Counted from the stretch's first letter, positions 6,501 through 14,905 are shown. The stretch is DNA of 15,009 nt from Sedimentisphaerales bacterium (GCA_016932895.1 JAFGCA010000699.1:1-15009); one strand, 5' to 3'. A program made the numbers and translations. The notes: generated by a model from the sequence alone, not told the origin.

Positions 6501-7274
6501 TCAGAGCATCAGGAGGCTCAGCGCCATGATGAGCATGCCGAGGACGATGCCGCCGATGACCAGGTGTCCGTGGCCGTAGCGATGGGCGGTGGGAAGCAGT
6601 TCGTCGAGAGAGATGTAGATCATCACCCCCGCTACGAAGGCCAGCGTGCCGGCCAGGACCATGGGGGTCAGGAAGGGCATCAGCAGGAGATAACCGATCA
6701 GCGCGCCGGCCGGTTCGGAGACACCGGAGAGGAACGAATAGAAGAACGCCTTGTTCCGGCTGCCCGTGGCGTAGTAGATGGGCACGGAGACGGCAATGCC
6801 TTCGGGGATATTGTGAATGGCGATGGCCATGGCGATGAAAGCGCCGAGCTTCACGTCGCTCAGCGCCGCCGCGAACGTCGCCAGCCCCTCGGGAAAGTTG
6901 TGGAAGCCGATGGCCAGCGCCGTGAACAGGCCCGTGCGCATGAGCTTGTGGCTGCCGTGGGCGGCGGTCGGCTCGGCCAGATCCGCATAGTTGTGCGGGT
7001 TCTCCGGCTCGGGAACCAGCAGATCGATCAGCCCCATCACGCCGATGCCGACGAAGAAGACCAGCAGCCCCCAGCCCTCGCCGAGCGTCTCCAGAGCGTC
7101 GGGCAGCATCTCCATGAACGAGATGTAGATCATCACGCCGGCCGAGAGCCCCAGCGCGAAGGCGAGGTAGACGATCTTCGGCCGCTTGATGAAATAGGCG
7201 ATACCGCTGCCGATCCCGGTCGAAAGCCCCGCGATCACCGTCAACAACAAAGCGATACCCACGTTTGCGTTCAT
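6501..7274 (-). CDS. zupT: ZIP-family divalent metal transporter (ZupT-like)
   Basis: Inner-membrane importer of Zn2+ and possibly Fe2+, Mn2+ or other divalent cations. From the ATG at 7274 the product is 257 aa, the same length as E. coli ZupT. The two metal-binding helices show the family motifs AIGFHNFPEG (His125, Glu129) and AIAIHNIPEG (His154, Glu158), followed by FLSGVSEPAGALIGYLL. An internal echo, GVMIYISFMEMLPDA near residue 46 and GVMIYISLDELLPTA near 216, reflects the known pseudo-symmetry of ZIP proteins. A loop with His residues (NPHNYADLAEPTAAHGSHK) sits mid-protein. The minus-strand frame continues upstream to 7463, but that adds 63 residues unlike the family and no better ribosome site, so it is left out. 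The gene is convergent with the zinc-ribbon gene and divergent from the DUF4870 pair. I saw no clear Zur-type operator. Confidence 0.9.
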   Translation of the reverse strand: MNANVGIALLLTVIAGLSTGIGSGIAYFIKRPKIVYLAFALGLSAGVMIYISFMEMLPDALETLGEGWGLLVFFVGIGVMGLIDLLVPEPENPHNYADLAEPTAAHGSHKLMRTGLFTALAIGFHNFPEGLATFAAALSDVKLGAFIAMAIAIHNIPEGIAVSVPIYYATGSRNKAFFYSFLSGVSEPAGALIGYLLLMPFLTPMVLAGTLAFVAGVMIYISLDELLPTAHRYGHGHLVIGGIVLGMLIMALSLLML

Positions 7275-7391
7275 GTCAGGCCCGCCATGAGAGTCACTTG
7301 CGAAAACGCCAGGAACGTCGATAAGATACAGTGTCGGCCGACTTCCGGCAATTGTGATTCCCGCGAGCGGGCCCGCAGCGGCGTTTTGGCC

Positions 7392-7420
7392 TTGACCGGC
7401 CCGAACGGCTTTGTTAGACA
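7392..7420 (+). promoter_or_regulatory. Possible sigma-70-like promoter for the DUF4870 pair
   Basis: TTGACC at 7392-7397 (five of six to the -35 consensus), a 17-base spacer and TAGACA at 7415-7420 (three of six to the -10 consensus) lie about 40 bases before the ATG at 7462. The spacing is ideal but the -10 box is weak, so this is tentative. The rest of the 187-base divergent region shows no clear operator. Confidence 0.3.
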
Positions 7421-7461
7421 GTAGGGCAGCCTGTATGGCACTGGAAATAGGGAGTTTTCCC

Positions 7462-7890
7462 ATGGAAGAAACAAACAGGGAACAGTTCGGTCCGCCCCCG
7501 GCTGCGGAGGCTCAGGCCGGCGTGCAGGTGGCTCCCGAACCGGTCGAGGACGAAACCGCTCGCCAGCCCGAGATGTCGCGCGAGGCGCGCAACATGGCCA
7601 TGCTCTGCCACCTCCTCGGCATCATCGGGTTCTTCGCACCGCTGATGATCTGGCTGATCGAGCGGGAGAAACACCGCTTCGTTGACGAGCACGGCCGGCA
7701 AGCGATGAACTATCAGGTGTCGCTCCTGCTGTACTACCTCGTGTCGACCCTGTTGGCGCCGCTGATCATAGGCCTCTTCATGCTCGGCGTGCTGACGGTT
7801 CTGCACATCGTCCTGGCGATCATCGCAGCCGTGCAGGCCGGGCAAGGCAAGCTCTGGCGGTACCCCATAGCCATTTCGTTTCTCAAGTAG
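7462..7890 (+). CDS. DUF4870 (Tic20-like) small membrane protein, first copy
   Basis: A 142-aa protein with a charged, Pro/Glu-rich N-terminal tail (about 1-40) and a DUF4870 domain: EARNMAMLCHLLGIIGFFAPLMIWLI, then the conserved soluble block FVDEHGRQAMNYQVSLLL and a C-terminal hydrophobic region ending LWRYPIAISFLK. Three or four membrane segments are likely. The family's function is unknown; a distant relation to Tic20 has been noted for it. ATG 7462 has GGGAG at 7450-7454; the frame opens earlier at a TTG (7411), but that has no ribosome site. A paralogue follows 75 bases downstream in the same direction, so the two are probably co-expressed. Confidence 0.83.
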   Translation: MEETNREQFGPPPAAEAQAGVQVAPEPVEDETARQPEMSREARNMAMLCHLLGIIGFFAPLMIWLIEREKHRFVDEHGRQAMNYQVSLLLYYLVSTLLAPLIIGLFMLGVLTVLHIVLAIIAAVQAGQGKLWRYPIAISFLK

Positions 7891-7965
7891 TCCCGGTCGT
7901 CGGGCTTGTCGTACCCGGCGGTTGAAGGCATACACGAACGGAATAATGATGGAGCGGAAGAAAAC

Positions 7966-8427
7966 ATGGCCGAGGAAAACCAATCCCCCCAAAAACCACA
8001 GGATGCTCAGCAAGATGTCGGCGCGCCGCAACCGGCGGACAGTCCACAGGCCGGCGCCGCCCAACCGGAGGCAGCAGGCACCGAGCAGAATCGCGACGCG
8101 CGCATGTGGGCCATGTTCGCGCACCTGTCCGCCTTGAGCGGATTGGTCCTGGCCGGTATCGGTTTTGTCATCGGCCCCCTGGTGATCTGGCTGATGAAGA
8201 AAGAGGAATTCCCCTTTGTTGAGGAACAAGGCAAAGAGGCCCTGAACTTTCAGATCAGCATGTTCATCTACGCTGTCGTAGCCGGGCTTCTCTGCTTTGC
8301 CTGCGTCGGCTTCGTTCTGGCGCCGCTGGTCGGCATCACGGACATCGTCTTGCTGATCATTGCCGCCATTAAAGCCAATAACGGCGAGCATTATCGCTAT
8401 CCGTTGACCATACGATTCATCAAATAG
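7966..8427 (+). CDS. DUF4870 (Tic20-like) small membrane protein, second copy
   Basis: A 153-aa paralogue of the preceding gene. The N-terminal tail (1-42) is rich in Gln, Pro and Ala and looks disordered. The DUF4870 core follows: RDARMWAMFAHLSALSGL, GPLVIWLMKKEEFPFVEEQGKEALNFQISMFIY and the ending HYRYPLTIRFIK. The conserved FV(D/E)E.G..A.N(Y/F)Q(V/I)S block is shared with the first copy, while the hydrophobic segments have diverged; the pair is therefore an old tandem duplication. ATG 7966 is preceded by GGAG at 7951-7954; an in-frame start at 7906 would add 20 residues without a good ribosome site. The function is unknown. The 182 bases after it carry no strong terminator that I can see. 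Confidence 0.83.
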   Translation: MAEENQSPQKPQDAQQDVGAPQPADSPQAGAAQPEAAGTEQNRDARMWAMFAHLSALSGLVLAGIGFVIGPLVIWLMKKEEFPFVEEQGKEALNFQISMFIYAVVAGLLCFACVGFVLAPLVGITDIVLLIIAAIKANNGEHYRYPLTIRFIK

Positions 8428-8609
8428 TCATAGCCGGAAGGGCCCGTGTACTTATGATTCGCGTGGGACGGCCCGTCATCATGCGGCACGACGGATTCGG
8501 TATTCGCTTCGTCGCTCGGCTGCTGCGCGTCTTGGCACATCCATGGTCGCTTCGCGTGTCATGACGAATGGCAGCAGGATACTGTCACAGCCCCAGGGAG
8601 GCATAGCCG

Positions 8610-9926
8610 ATGAAATACACACGACGGACCTTTCTCGAAATGGCGGGTTTTAGCATCACAGCCGCAGGGCTGGGCAAGCCGGCGTGTTTCGCTCAAACCA
8701 CCCGCTCCGCCGGCCGCCGGCCCAACCTTGTCCTCATCATGGCCGACGATCTCGGCTATGAGTGTCTGGGCTGTTACGGAAGCACCTCGTACCGGACGCC
8801 CATCCTGGACGAGTTGGCCCGCACGGGGATGCGATTCGATCATTGCTACTCGCAGCCCCTGTGCACGCCGTCGCGCGTCCAGATCATGACGGGGCAGTAC
8901 AACTTCCGCAACTACCTCGATTTCGGCATTCTCGATCGCGAAGAGACCACGTTCGGACACGTGCTCCAGCGCGCCGGATACGCCACGTGCGTCGTGGGCA
9001 AATGGCAGCTCTTCGGCCGGGACAACAACAAACCGGGGATCGCGGGCCGCGGAACGACGCCGAAACAGGCCGGCTTCGACGAGCACTGCCTCTGGCAGGT
9101 GGACCGGCGCGAGTCACGCTACCGGGACCCGCTCATCGTGGAAAACGGCACCTACCGCGACGACCTCAAGGGCAAATACGGACCCGACATCTTCTGCGAG
9201 TACGCCCTGGACTTCATCGAGCGAAAGAAGGATGTCCCATTCCTGCTGTACTTCCCCATGGCGCTGGTCCACAGCCCGTTCGTACCGACGCCCGACAGCG
9301 CGGAATGGGCCGAAGGCAAAGAGAAGGCGAACAAGAAGCACTTCGCCGATATGGTCGCGTACATGGACAAGATCGTGGGCCGGATCGTCGCCAGGCTCGA
9401 CGAGTGCAACCTGCGGCAGGACACGCTGATCCTCTTCACCGGCGACAACGGCACGGGCCGGGGCATCCGGTCCCAACTCGGCGACCGCGTCGTCGCCGGC
9501 GGCAAGGGACAAACCACCGACGGTGGGACCCACGTGCCCTTCGTGGCGAATTGGAAGAGCGTCATGCCCGCCGGCAAAGTCTGTGACGACCTGATCGACT
9601 TCACCGATTTCCTGCCCACGCTGGCCGAAGCGGCGCAGACGAAGCTGCCGGCGAACCTCCCCGTGGACGGACGCAGCTTCCTGCCCCAGCTTCGCGGGAA
9701 AAAGGGCAACCCCAGAGAGTGGATTTTCTGCCACTATTTTCGCAACGCGGGCAACCCGCCCAAGCGTTTCGCCCGGGACAAGCGCTGGAAGCTCTACCAG
9801 AGCGGCGCTCTGTTCGATATCCCGTCGGACCCCCTGGAAGAGCATCCTGTCCCGCCGGACACCCGCAACGCGCAGGCCGCCGCCGCCCGCGCGCGACTGC
9901 AAGTCGTCCTTGATTCCCTGCAATAG
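8610..9926 (+). CDS. Tat-exported sulfatase with GKWQ variant active site
   Basis: A 438-aa type I (S1) sulfatase that would hydrolyse sulfate esters after export. The N-terminus holds a twin-arginine signal (TRRTFLEMAGFSITAAG, residues 4-20). Calcium ligands are D46-D47 (LIMADDLGY) and D279-N280 (FTGDNGTG). Cys85 in LCTPSR is the residue converted to formylglycine, with Arg89. The active-site lysines are K131 and probably K299, and H221 lies in LVHSPFVP. The usual GKWH reads GKWQ here (Gln133 replaces His), a notable departure that may mark a subfamily; the phrase LWQVDRRESRYRDPLIVENG after it also differs from the other three. ATG 8610 follows AGGGAGG at 8595-8601. It is the first gene of the sulfatase run, with 70 bases to the next. 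The substrate cannot be inferred. Confidence 0.92.
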   Translation: MKYTRRTFLEMAGFSITAAGLGKPACFAQTTRSAGRRPNLVLIMADDLGYECLGCYGSTSYRTPILDELARTGMRFDHCYSQPLCTPSRVQIMTGQYNFRNYLDFGILDREETTFGHVLQRAGYATCVVGKWQLFGRDNNKPGIAGRGTTPKQAGFDEHCLWQVDRRESRYRDPLIVENGTYRDDLKGKYGPDIFCEYALDFIERKKDVPFLLYFPMALVHSPFVPTPDSAEWAEGKEKANKKHFADMVAYMDKIVGRIVARLDECNLRQDTLILFTGDNGTGRGIRSQLGDRVVAGGKGQTTDGGTHVPFVANWKSVMPAGKVCDDLIDFTDFLPTLAEAAQTKLPANLPVDGRSFLPQLRGKKGNPREWIFCHYFRNAGNPPKRFARDKRWKLYQSGALFDIPSDPLEEHPVPPDTRNAQAAAARARLQVVLDSLQ

Positions 9927-9996
9927 TACCTTCATAATGGCGTCGTACCAGGTCACAGCAGGCCGACCGTCCTCTTCTCGAAAGGAATGGGCAACC

Positions 9997-11526
9997 ATGA
10001 CAGAGCGCGCTCACACACGTCGCGATTTTCTCAAAGGCCTGGGCTGTTTGGCCGGTGCCTGGGCCGGGCCGGGCTGCCGGACCCTTGCCGCCGGTCCCGC
10101 CGGGAGCAGGAAGAAACCAAACATCATCTTTATCCTGGCGGACGACATGGGCTACGGGGACATTCAGGCCCTGAATCCCGAGTCGCGCATCGCCACGCCG
10201 CACTTCAACAAGCTGGCGAAAGAGGGAATGATCTTCACGGACGCCCATTCGGGTGCGGCTGTCTGTACGCCGACGCGCTACGGCGTGGTCACGGGACAAT
10301 ACAGTTGGCGCAGCCGGCTCAAGAGGGGAGTGCTCAACGGCTATTCTTCGCACCTGATCGACCCCGAGCGACTGACCGTCGCCGACGTGCTCAAGCGGTC
10401 CGGCTACCACACGGCGTGCATCGGAAAATGGCATCTCGGAATGGACCTGCCCGTGACGAAGAAGGACGGCAAGCAGGCTATCGATCACACGCGAAAGATC
10501 GAAAACGGCCCCAACGCGCTGGGCTTCGACTATTACTTCGGCGTCACCGCCTCGCTGGATATGCCCCCCTACGCCTTTGTCGAGAACGACCGCTTCGTCG
10601 GACCCGTGACGGGGCACTACGACGCGACCGCCTTTCCCAACTACAGCCGGGCGGGCCTGATGGACCCCGATTTCAGCCACGAACGAGCCCTGGACCAGCT
10701 CACGCAGAAGGCGGTCGGCTACATCGAGACGCGCAGCCGCGAGAAAACGCCGTTCTTCTTGTACTTCGCGCTGACGGCGCCGCACAAACCCTGTCTGCCC
10801 GCCGAGCGATTCAGAGGCAACACGAATCTGGGCGACTACGGCGACTTCGTCACCCAGGTGGACTGGGTCGTCGGGCGGATCAACGACACCCTCAAGGCCA
10901 GCGGCCTGACCGAGAACACGCTGCTGATCTACACCAGCGACAACGGCTCCTACATGTACCGCATGGGGCAGGGCGAGCCCGACCACGTCGAGAAGCCGTC
11001 CGTCCAGGGCTTTGACCCGCGGAAGCACCAGGCCAACTACATCTGGCGCGGGACCAAGGCCGATATCTGGGAGGCGGGGCATCACGTGCCGTACTTAGTG
11101 CGCTGGCCGGGTGTGGTGCGGCCGGGGACGACATGCTCCGAGACGATCTGCCTGACCGATCTGACGGCTACGTGCGCCGAGGTGGCGGGATTTGCCCTGC
11201 CGGCCGAGGCGGCCGAAGACAGCTTCAGCATCGTCCCGTTACTCAAGGGCAGGGACTGGCCTACCCCACGGGCGCCGGTGATTCACCACTCCGGCTCCGG
11301 CATGTTCTCCCTGCGCCAGGGAAAATGGAAAATGGTCTTCGGCAACGGCTCCGGGGGACGAGAGAAGCCTAAAGGCAAGCCCTTCCAGAAACCGTATTTC
11401 CTTTTCGATATGGAAAAGGACCCGTCGGAAACGACGAACGTAATCGATGAACACCCGCAGGTCGCGCAACGGCTCACGGAAATCCTGGAGCGAATCCGCA
11501 CCACCGGCCGAAGCCGACCGATCTGA
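9997..11526 (+). CDS. Tat-exported arylsulfatase-like sulfatase
   Basis: A 509-aa S1 sulfatase with a twin-arginine signal (HTRRDFLKGLGCLAGAW, residues 6-22). Key residues are all present: D49-D50 (FILADDMGYGD), Cys90 and Arg94 in VCTPTRY (formylglycine site, Thr in place of Ser/Ala), K144 and H146 in GKWHLGMD, H263 in APHKP, D315-N316 (TSDNGSY) and K354 in GTKADIWEAGHHVPYLVRWPG. The pattern resembles the cerebroside-sulfatase/arylsulfatase A-like enzymes common in planctomycetes. The chosen ATG 9997 has AAGGA at 9982-9986; an earlier ATG at 9910 overlaps the preceding gene and would put 29 residues ahead of the Tat signal. The next sulfatase starts 21 bases after its stop, so co-transcription is likely. 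Substrate unknown. Confidence 0.93.
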   Translation: MTERAHTRRDFLKGLGCLAGAWAGPGCRTLAAGPAGSRKKPNIIFILADDMGYGDIQALNPESRIATPHFNKLAKEGMIFTDAHSGAAVCTPTRYGVVTGQYSWRSRLKRGVLNGYSSHLIDPERLTVADVLKRSGYHTACIGKWHLGMDLPVTKKDGKQAIDHTRKIENGPNALGFDYYFGVTASLDMPPYAFVENDRFVGPVTGHYDATAFPNYSRAGLMDPDFSHERALDQLTQKAVGYIETRSREKTPFFLYFALTAPHKPCLPAERFRGNTNLGDYGDFVTQVDWVVGRINDTLKASGLTENTLLIYTSDNGSYMYRMGQGEPDHVEKPSVQGFDPRKHQANYIWRGTKADIWEAGHHVPYLVRWPGVVRPGTTCSETICLTDLTATCAEVAGFALPAEAAEDSFSIVPLLKGRDWPTPRAPVIHHSGSGMFSLRQGKWKMVFGNGSGGREKPKGKPFQKPYFLFDMEKDPSETTNVIDEHPQVAQRLTEILERIRTTGRSRPI

Positions 11527-11547
11527 AAACGAAAGGAGATGTATTTC

Positions 11548-13278
11548 ATGGGGACATCACACTGGACGCGGCGCGATTTCCTGAAAGCCCTGGGGCTCGG
11601 AGCCGTCGCCGCCGGCATACCGGCACCCGGAATCGTCCCGAGCGCGTCGGCGCAAACTCGCCGGAAACCCAACATCATCCTGATCATGTCGGACGACATG
11701 GGCTTCTCCGACATCGGCTGCTACGGCGGCGAGATCAACACGCCCACCCTGGACGCCCTGGCGGCCGGCGGGCTGCGCTTCACGCAGTTCTACAACACCG
11801 CGCGCTGCTGTCCGACCCGCGCATCGCTGATGTCGGGCCTCTATCAGCACCAGGCCGGCATCGGACACATGACCAGCGACAGCGGCAGTGACGCCTACCG
11901 GGGCGACCTGAACCGCAGGTGCGTCACCATCCCCGAGGCCTTACAGTCGGCCGGATACCGCACCTACATGGCCGGCAAGTGGCACGTCACGCACTTTGTC
12001 AACAGGAACGGGCCCAAGCACAACTGGCCCCTTCAGCGCGGCTATGAGAAATTCTACGGGACCATCACCGGCGCCGGCAGCTTCTACGACCCGACGACCT
12101 TGTGTCGCAACAACACCTACGTCACACCCGACAACGACCCGCAGTACAAACCCGACACCTACTACTACACCGATGCCATCAGCGACAACGCCGCCAAATA
12201 CATCGGCGAGCACTACGACGAGTCGCCCGAGAAACCGTTCTTCATGTACGTGGCCTTCACCGCGGCGCACTGGCCCATGCACGCCCTGGAAAAGGACGTC
12301 GCCAAATACAAGGGCAAGTTCGACAAGGGCTACCGCTACTATCGCCGACAGCGCTTTGAGCGCATGAAGGAGCTGGGCCTGATCCGGGACGATTGGGACA
12401 TGAGCGAGCAGGCCGGAGATTGGGAGGAGGTCGAGAACAAGCAGTGGGAGGCCCGCTGCATGGAGGTCTACGCCGCCATGATCGACAGCATGGACCGGGG
12501 CATCGGGCGGATCGTGGCCGAACTGAAAAAGCAAGGCATCTTCGACAACACGCTGATCTTCTTCCTCCAGGACAACGGCGGCTGCGCCGAGGGCATGGGC
12601 CGGGGTCCCAGGGTCAACGAGCGCTGGGAGAAGGGCGTCACGGACCGCAAGCCGATGGGCCCGGACGAGTTGCAGCCTAACATCTGGCCGCCAATGAAGA
12701 CACGCGACGGACGCGTCGTGCGGGGCGGCCCGACGGTGATGCCCGGGCCGGCCGATACCTACATCGCCTACGGGCGCAACTGGGCCAACGTCTCCAACAC
12801 GCCGTTTCGACTCTACAAGCACTGGGTCCACGAGGGCGGCATCTCCACCCCGCTGATCTGTCACTGGCCCGGACACATCAAGGCCCCGGGCTCCCTCTAC
12901 CACGAGCCCGGACAGCTCATCGACATCATGGCGACCTGCGTCGACGTCTCCGGCGCGACGTACCCTGCCACCTACAAGGGACACGAGATACAGCCGATGG
13001 AAGGCGTCAGCCTGGCGCCGGCGTTTGAGGCCCGCAGCCTGGGCGACCGGGCGATCTACTGGGAGCACGAGGGCAACCGGGCGGTGCGCCGGGGCAAATG
13101 GAAGATCGTCTCCAAACATCCCGGCGGTTGGGAGCTGTACGATATGGAGGCCGACCGCACCGAGTTGCACGATCTGGCCTCGACGCATCCGGAGAAGCTC
13201 AACGAGCTCAAGTCGCTCTACGAAGCCTGGGCGAAACGTTGCGGGGTACGGCCCTGGCCGCTGAAGAAGGGAACATAG
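11548..13278 (+). CDS. Tat-exported arylsulfatase (PAS-like), longer paralogue
   Basis: A 576-aa S1 sulfatase with a twin-arginine signal (WTRRDFLKALGLGAVAAG, residues 6-23) ending near SASAQ. Active-site elements: D49-D50 (IMSDDMGFSD), formylglycine Cys87 and Arg91 in ARCCPTRASL, K144 and H146 in GKWHV, H241 in AAHWP, D342-N343 in LQDNGGCAEG and K424 in YKHWVHEGG. The pattern YNTARCCPTR...HQAGIGHM is typical of the arylsulfatase group related to the Pseudomonas aeruginosa enzyme. Relative to the next gene it carries about 45 extra residues around 349-400 (RVNERWEKGVTDRKPM region) after the DNGG metal site. ATG 11548 has GGAG at 11535-11538; ATG 11539 touches the Shine-Dalgarno and is unlikely. 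The C-terminal WEHEGNRAVRRGKWKIVSKHP block binds near the active site in this family. Confidence 0.93.
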   Translation: MGTSHWTRRDFLKALGLGAVAAGIPAPGIVPSASAQTRRKPNIILIMSDDMGFSDIGCYGGEINTPTLDALAAGGLRFTQFYNTARCCPTRASLMSGLYQHQAGIGHMTSDSGSDAYRGDLNRRCVTIPEALQSAGYRTYMAGKWHVTHFVNRNGPKHNWPLQRGYEKFYGTITGAGSFYDPTTLCRNNTYVTPDNDPQYKPDTYYYTDAISDNAAKYIGEHYDESPEKPFFMYVAFTAAHWPMHALEKDVAKYKGKFDKGYRYYRRQRFERMKELGLIRDDWDMSEQAGDWEEVENKQWEARCMEVYAAMIDSMDRGIGRIVAELKKQGIFDNTLIFFLQDNGGCAEGMGRGPRVNERWEKGVTDRKPMGPDELQPNIWPPMKTRDGRVVRGGPTVMPGPADTYIAYGRNWANVSNTPFRLYKHWVHEGGISTPLICHWPGHIKAPGSLYHEPGQLIDIMATCVDVSGATYPATYKGHEIQPMEGVSLAPAFEARSLGDRAIYWEHEGNRAVRRGKWKIVSKHPGGWELYDMEADRTELHDLASTHPEKLNELKSLYEAWAKRCGVRPWPLKKGT

Positions 13279-13294
13279 TCCGGAGGATTACCAC

Positions 13295-14905
13295 ATGATG
13301 AATCTCAGTCGCCGCGAGTTTCTGCGGGCGCTGGGCGCTCACGCGGCCGCGTTGACCGTCGCCAAAGCTACATCGGCCACGCCCCCACTGGAGGCAAAGC
13401 CCAACATCATCGTGATCATGTGCGATGACATGGGCTTCTCCGACATCGGCTGCTACGGCGGCGAAATCGAGACGCCCCACATCGACCGGCTCGCGCAGGA
13501 CGGCCTGCGCTTCACGCAGTTCTACAACACCGCGCGCTGCTGTCCCACGCGGGCCTCGCTGCTAACGGGTCTCTACTCGCACCAGGCGGGCATCGGCCAC
13601 ATGACCGGAGACTACGGCGTCACAGGCTATCGCGGCCGGCTCAACCGGCAGTGCGTCACCATCGGCGAGGCGCTGCGCCCGACGCGTTACCGCACCTTCG
13701 TCACGGGCAAGTGGCACGTCGGCGCCAGGGAGCGCGACTGGTGGCCGCTCCAGCGCGGCTTCGACCGCTTCTACGGCGTCCCGCAAGGCGGAGGCTTCTA
13801 CTTCAAGCCCAGGGAAGGTCGCTCGGTGGTGCTGGACAACGACGAGGTGCACACGCCCGAGAGCGGTCCCATGCCCGAAGGCTGGTACAGCACGGACGCC
13901 TGGACCGACCACGGCCTGGCGTTTGTCGAAGAAGCCGTCGAGCGCAAGCAGCCCTTCTTCTGGTACCTGGCGCACAACGCGCCGCACTGGCCGCTCCAGG
14001 CTCTGGACGCCGACATGGCCAAATACAAAGGCAAGTACCGCAAGGGCTGGGACGCGATCCGCGCCGAGCGTCACGCCCGCCAGATCGAGATGGGCATCGT
14101 CGATAAGAGCTGGCCCCTGACGCCGCGCGACGAGAAGGCCGAGGCGTGGGATAAGCTCGACGAGGCGACGAAAGAAAAGATGGATACGAAGATGGCGATC
14201 TACGCCGCCCAGATCGACCGCGTCGATCAGAACGTCGGCCGGCTCGTGGCGAGGCTCAAGCAGCTCGGCATCTTCGACAATACGCTGATCCTCTTCCTGG
14301 CCGACAACGGCGGCTGCGCCGAGGGCGGCATCTGGGGCTTCGACCGCGAAAAGGGCCGGATCGGCACCGCCGATTCCTATTCCAGCTATGGGCTCTCCTG
14401 GGCCAACGCCAGCAATACGCCCTTCCGACGCTACAAGCACTGGGTCCACGAAGGCGGCATTGCCACGCCGTTAGTGGCGCACTGGCCCGCGGTAATCCGC
14501 GAGAAAGGCACGTTCGTCCACGAGCCCGCCCACGTCATCGACCTCATGGCCACCTGCTGCGACGTCGCCGGCGCGACCTATCCGCAGAAATATCAAGGCC
14601 ACGAGATCACGCCCCTGGAGGGCAAGAGCCTGCTGCCCCTGCTGCGAGGTGAAAAGCCAAAGAGCCGCGAGGCGATCTTCTGGGAACACGAGGGCAACCG
14701 CGCCGTGCGCCGGGGCCGGTGGAAGCTCGTCTCGAAGCACCCCGGCCGCTGGGAGCTGTACGATCTCGAGGCCGACCGCACGGAACTGAAAGACCTGGCC
14801 GCCGAGCATCCGGAGACGGTCACCGAGCTGAAATGCCTTTACCAAGCGTGGGCCGAGCGCTGCAACGTCCTGCCCTGGCCCATCAAGAAGAAGAAATCAA
14901 GATAG
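13295..14905 (+). CDS. Tat-exported arylsulfatase (PAS-like), shorter paralogue
   Basis: A 536-aa S1 sulfatase closely related to the preceding gene. The Tat signal is LSRREFLRALGAHAAAL (residues 4-20), with cleavage probably near ATSAT. Key residues: D44-D45 (IMCDDMGFSD), Cys82 and Arg86 in ARCCPTRASL, K139 and H141 in GKWHVG, H231 in APHWP, D337-N338 in LADNGGCAEGG and K381 in YKHWVHEGG. The protein ends in a Lys-rich tail (WPIKKKKSR). It starts 16 bases after its paralogue with GGAGG at 13282-13286; ATG 13295 and ATG 13298 are both possible. Two runs of 38 and 41 bases are identical to the paralogue, including silent positions. It is the last gene of the sulfatase run. Substrates of the two may differ through the loop present only in the longer copy. 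Confidence 0.93.
   Translation: MMNLSRREFLRALGAHAAALTVAKATSATPPLEAKPNIIVIMCDDMGFSDIGCYGGEIETPHIDRLAQDGLRFTQFYNTARCCPTRASLLTGLYSHQAGIGHMTGDYGVTGYRGRLNRQCVTIGEALRPTRYRTFVTGKWHVGARERDWWPLQRGFDRFYGVPQGGGFYFKPREGRSVVLDNDEVHTPESGPMPEGWYSTDAWTDHGLAFVEEAVERKQPFFWYLAHNAPHWPLQALDADMAKYKGKYRKGWDAIRAERHARQIEMGIVDKSWPLTPRDEKAEAWDKLDEATKEKMDTKMAIYAAQIDRVDQNVGRLVARLKQLGIFDNTLILFLADNGGCAEGGIWGFDREKGRIGTADSYSSYGLSWANASNTPFRRYKHWVHEGGIATPLVAHWPAVIREKGTFVHEPAHVIDLMATCCDVAGATYPQKYQGHEITPLEGKSLLPLLRGEKPKSREAIFWEHEGNRAVRRGRWKLVSKHPGRWELYDLEADRTELKDLAAEHPETVTELKCLYQAWAERCNVLPWPIKKKKSR

Noticed and set aside
7275..7463. 63-residue N-terminal extension of the ZIP transporter
   Set aside because: From 7274 the protein has the exact length of E. 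coli ZupT, and the extension shows no family similarity.
8428..8609. Terminator or promoter between the DUF4870 pair and the sulfatases
   Set aside because: Only very short inverted repeats (such as CTGCTGC at 8520 with GCAGCAG at 8572) were found, with no T-run and no convincing -35/-10 pair.
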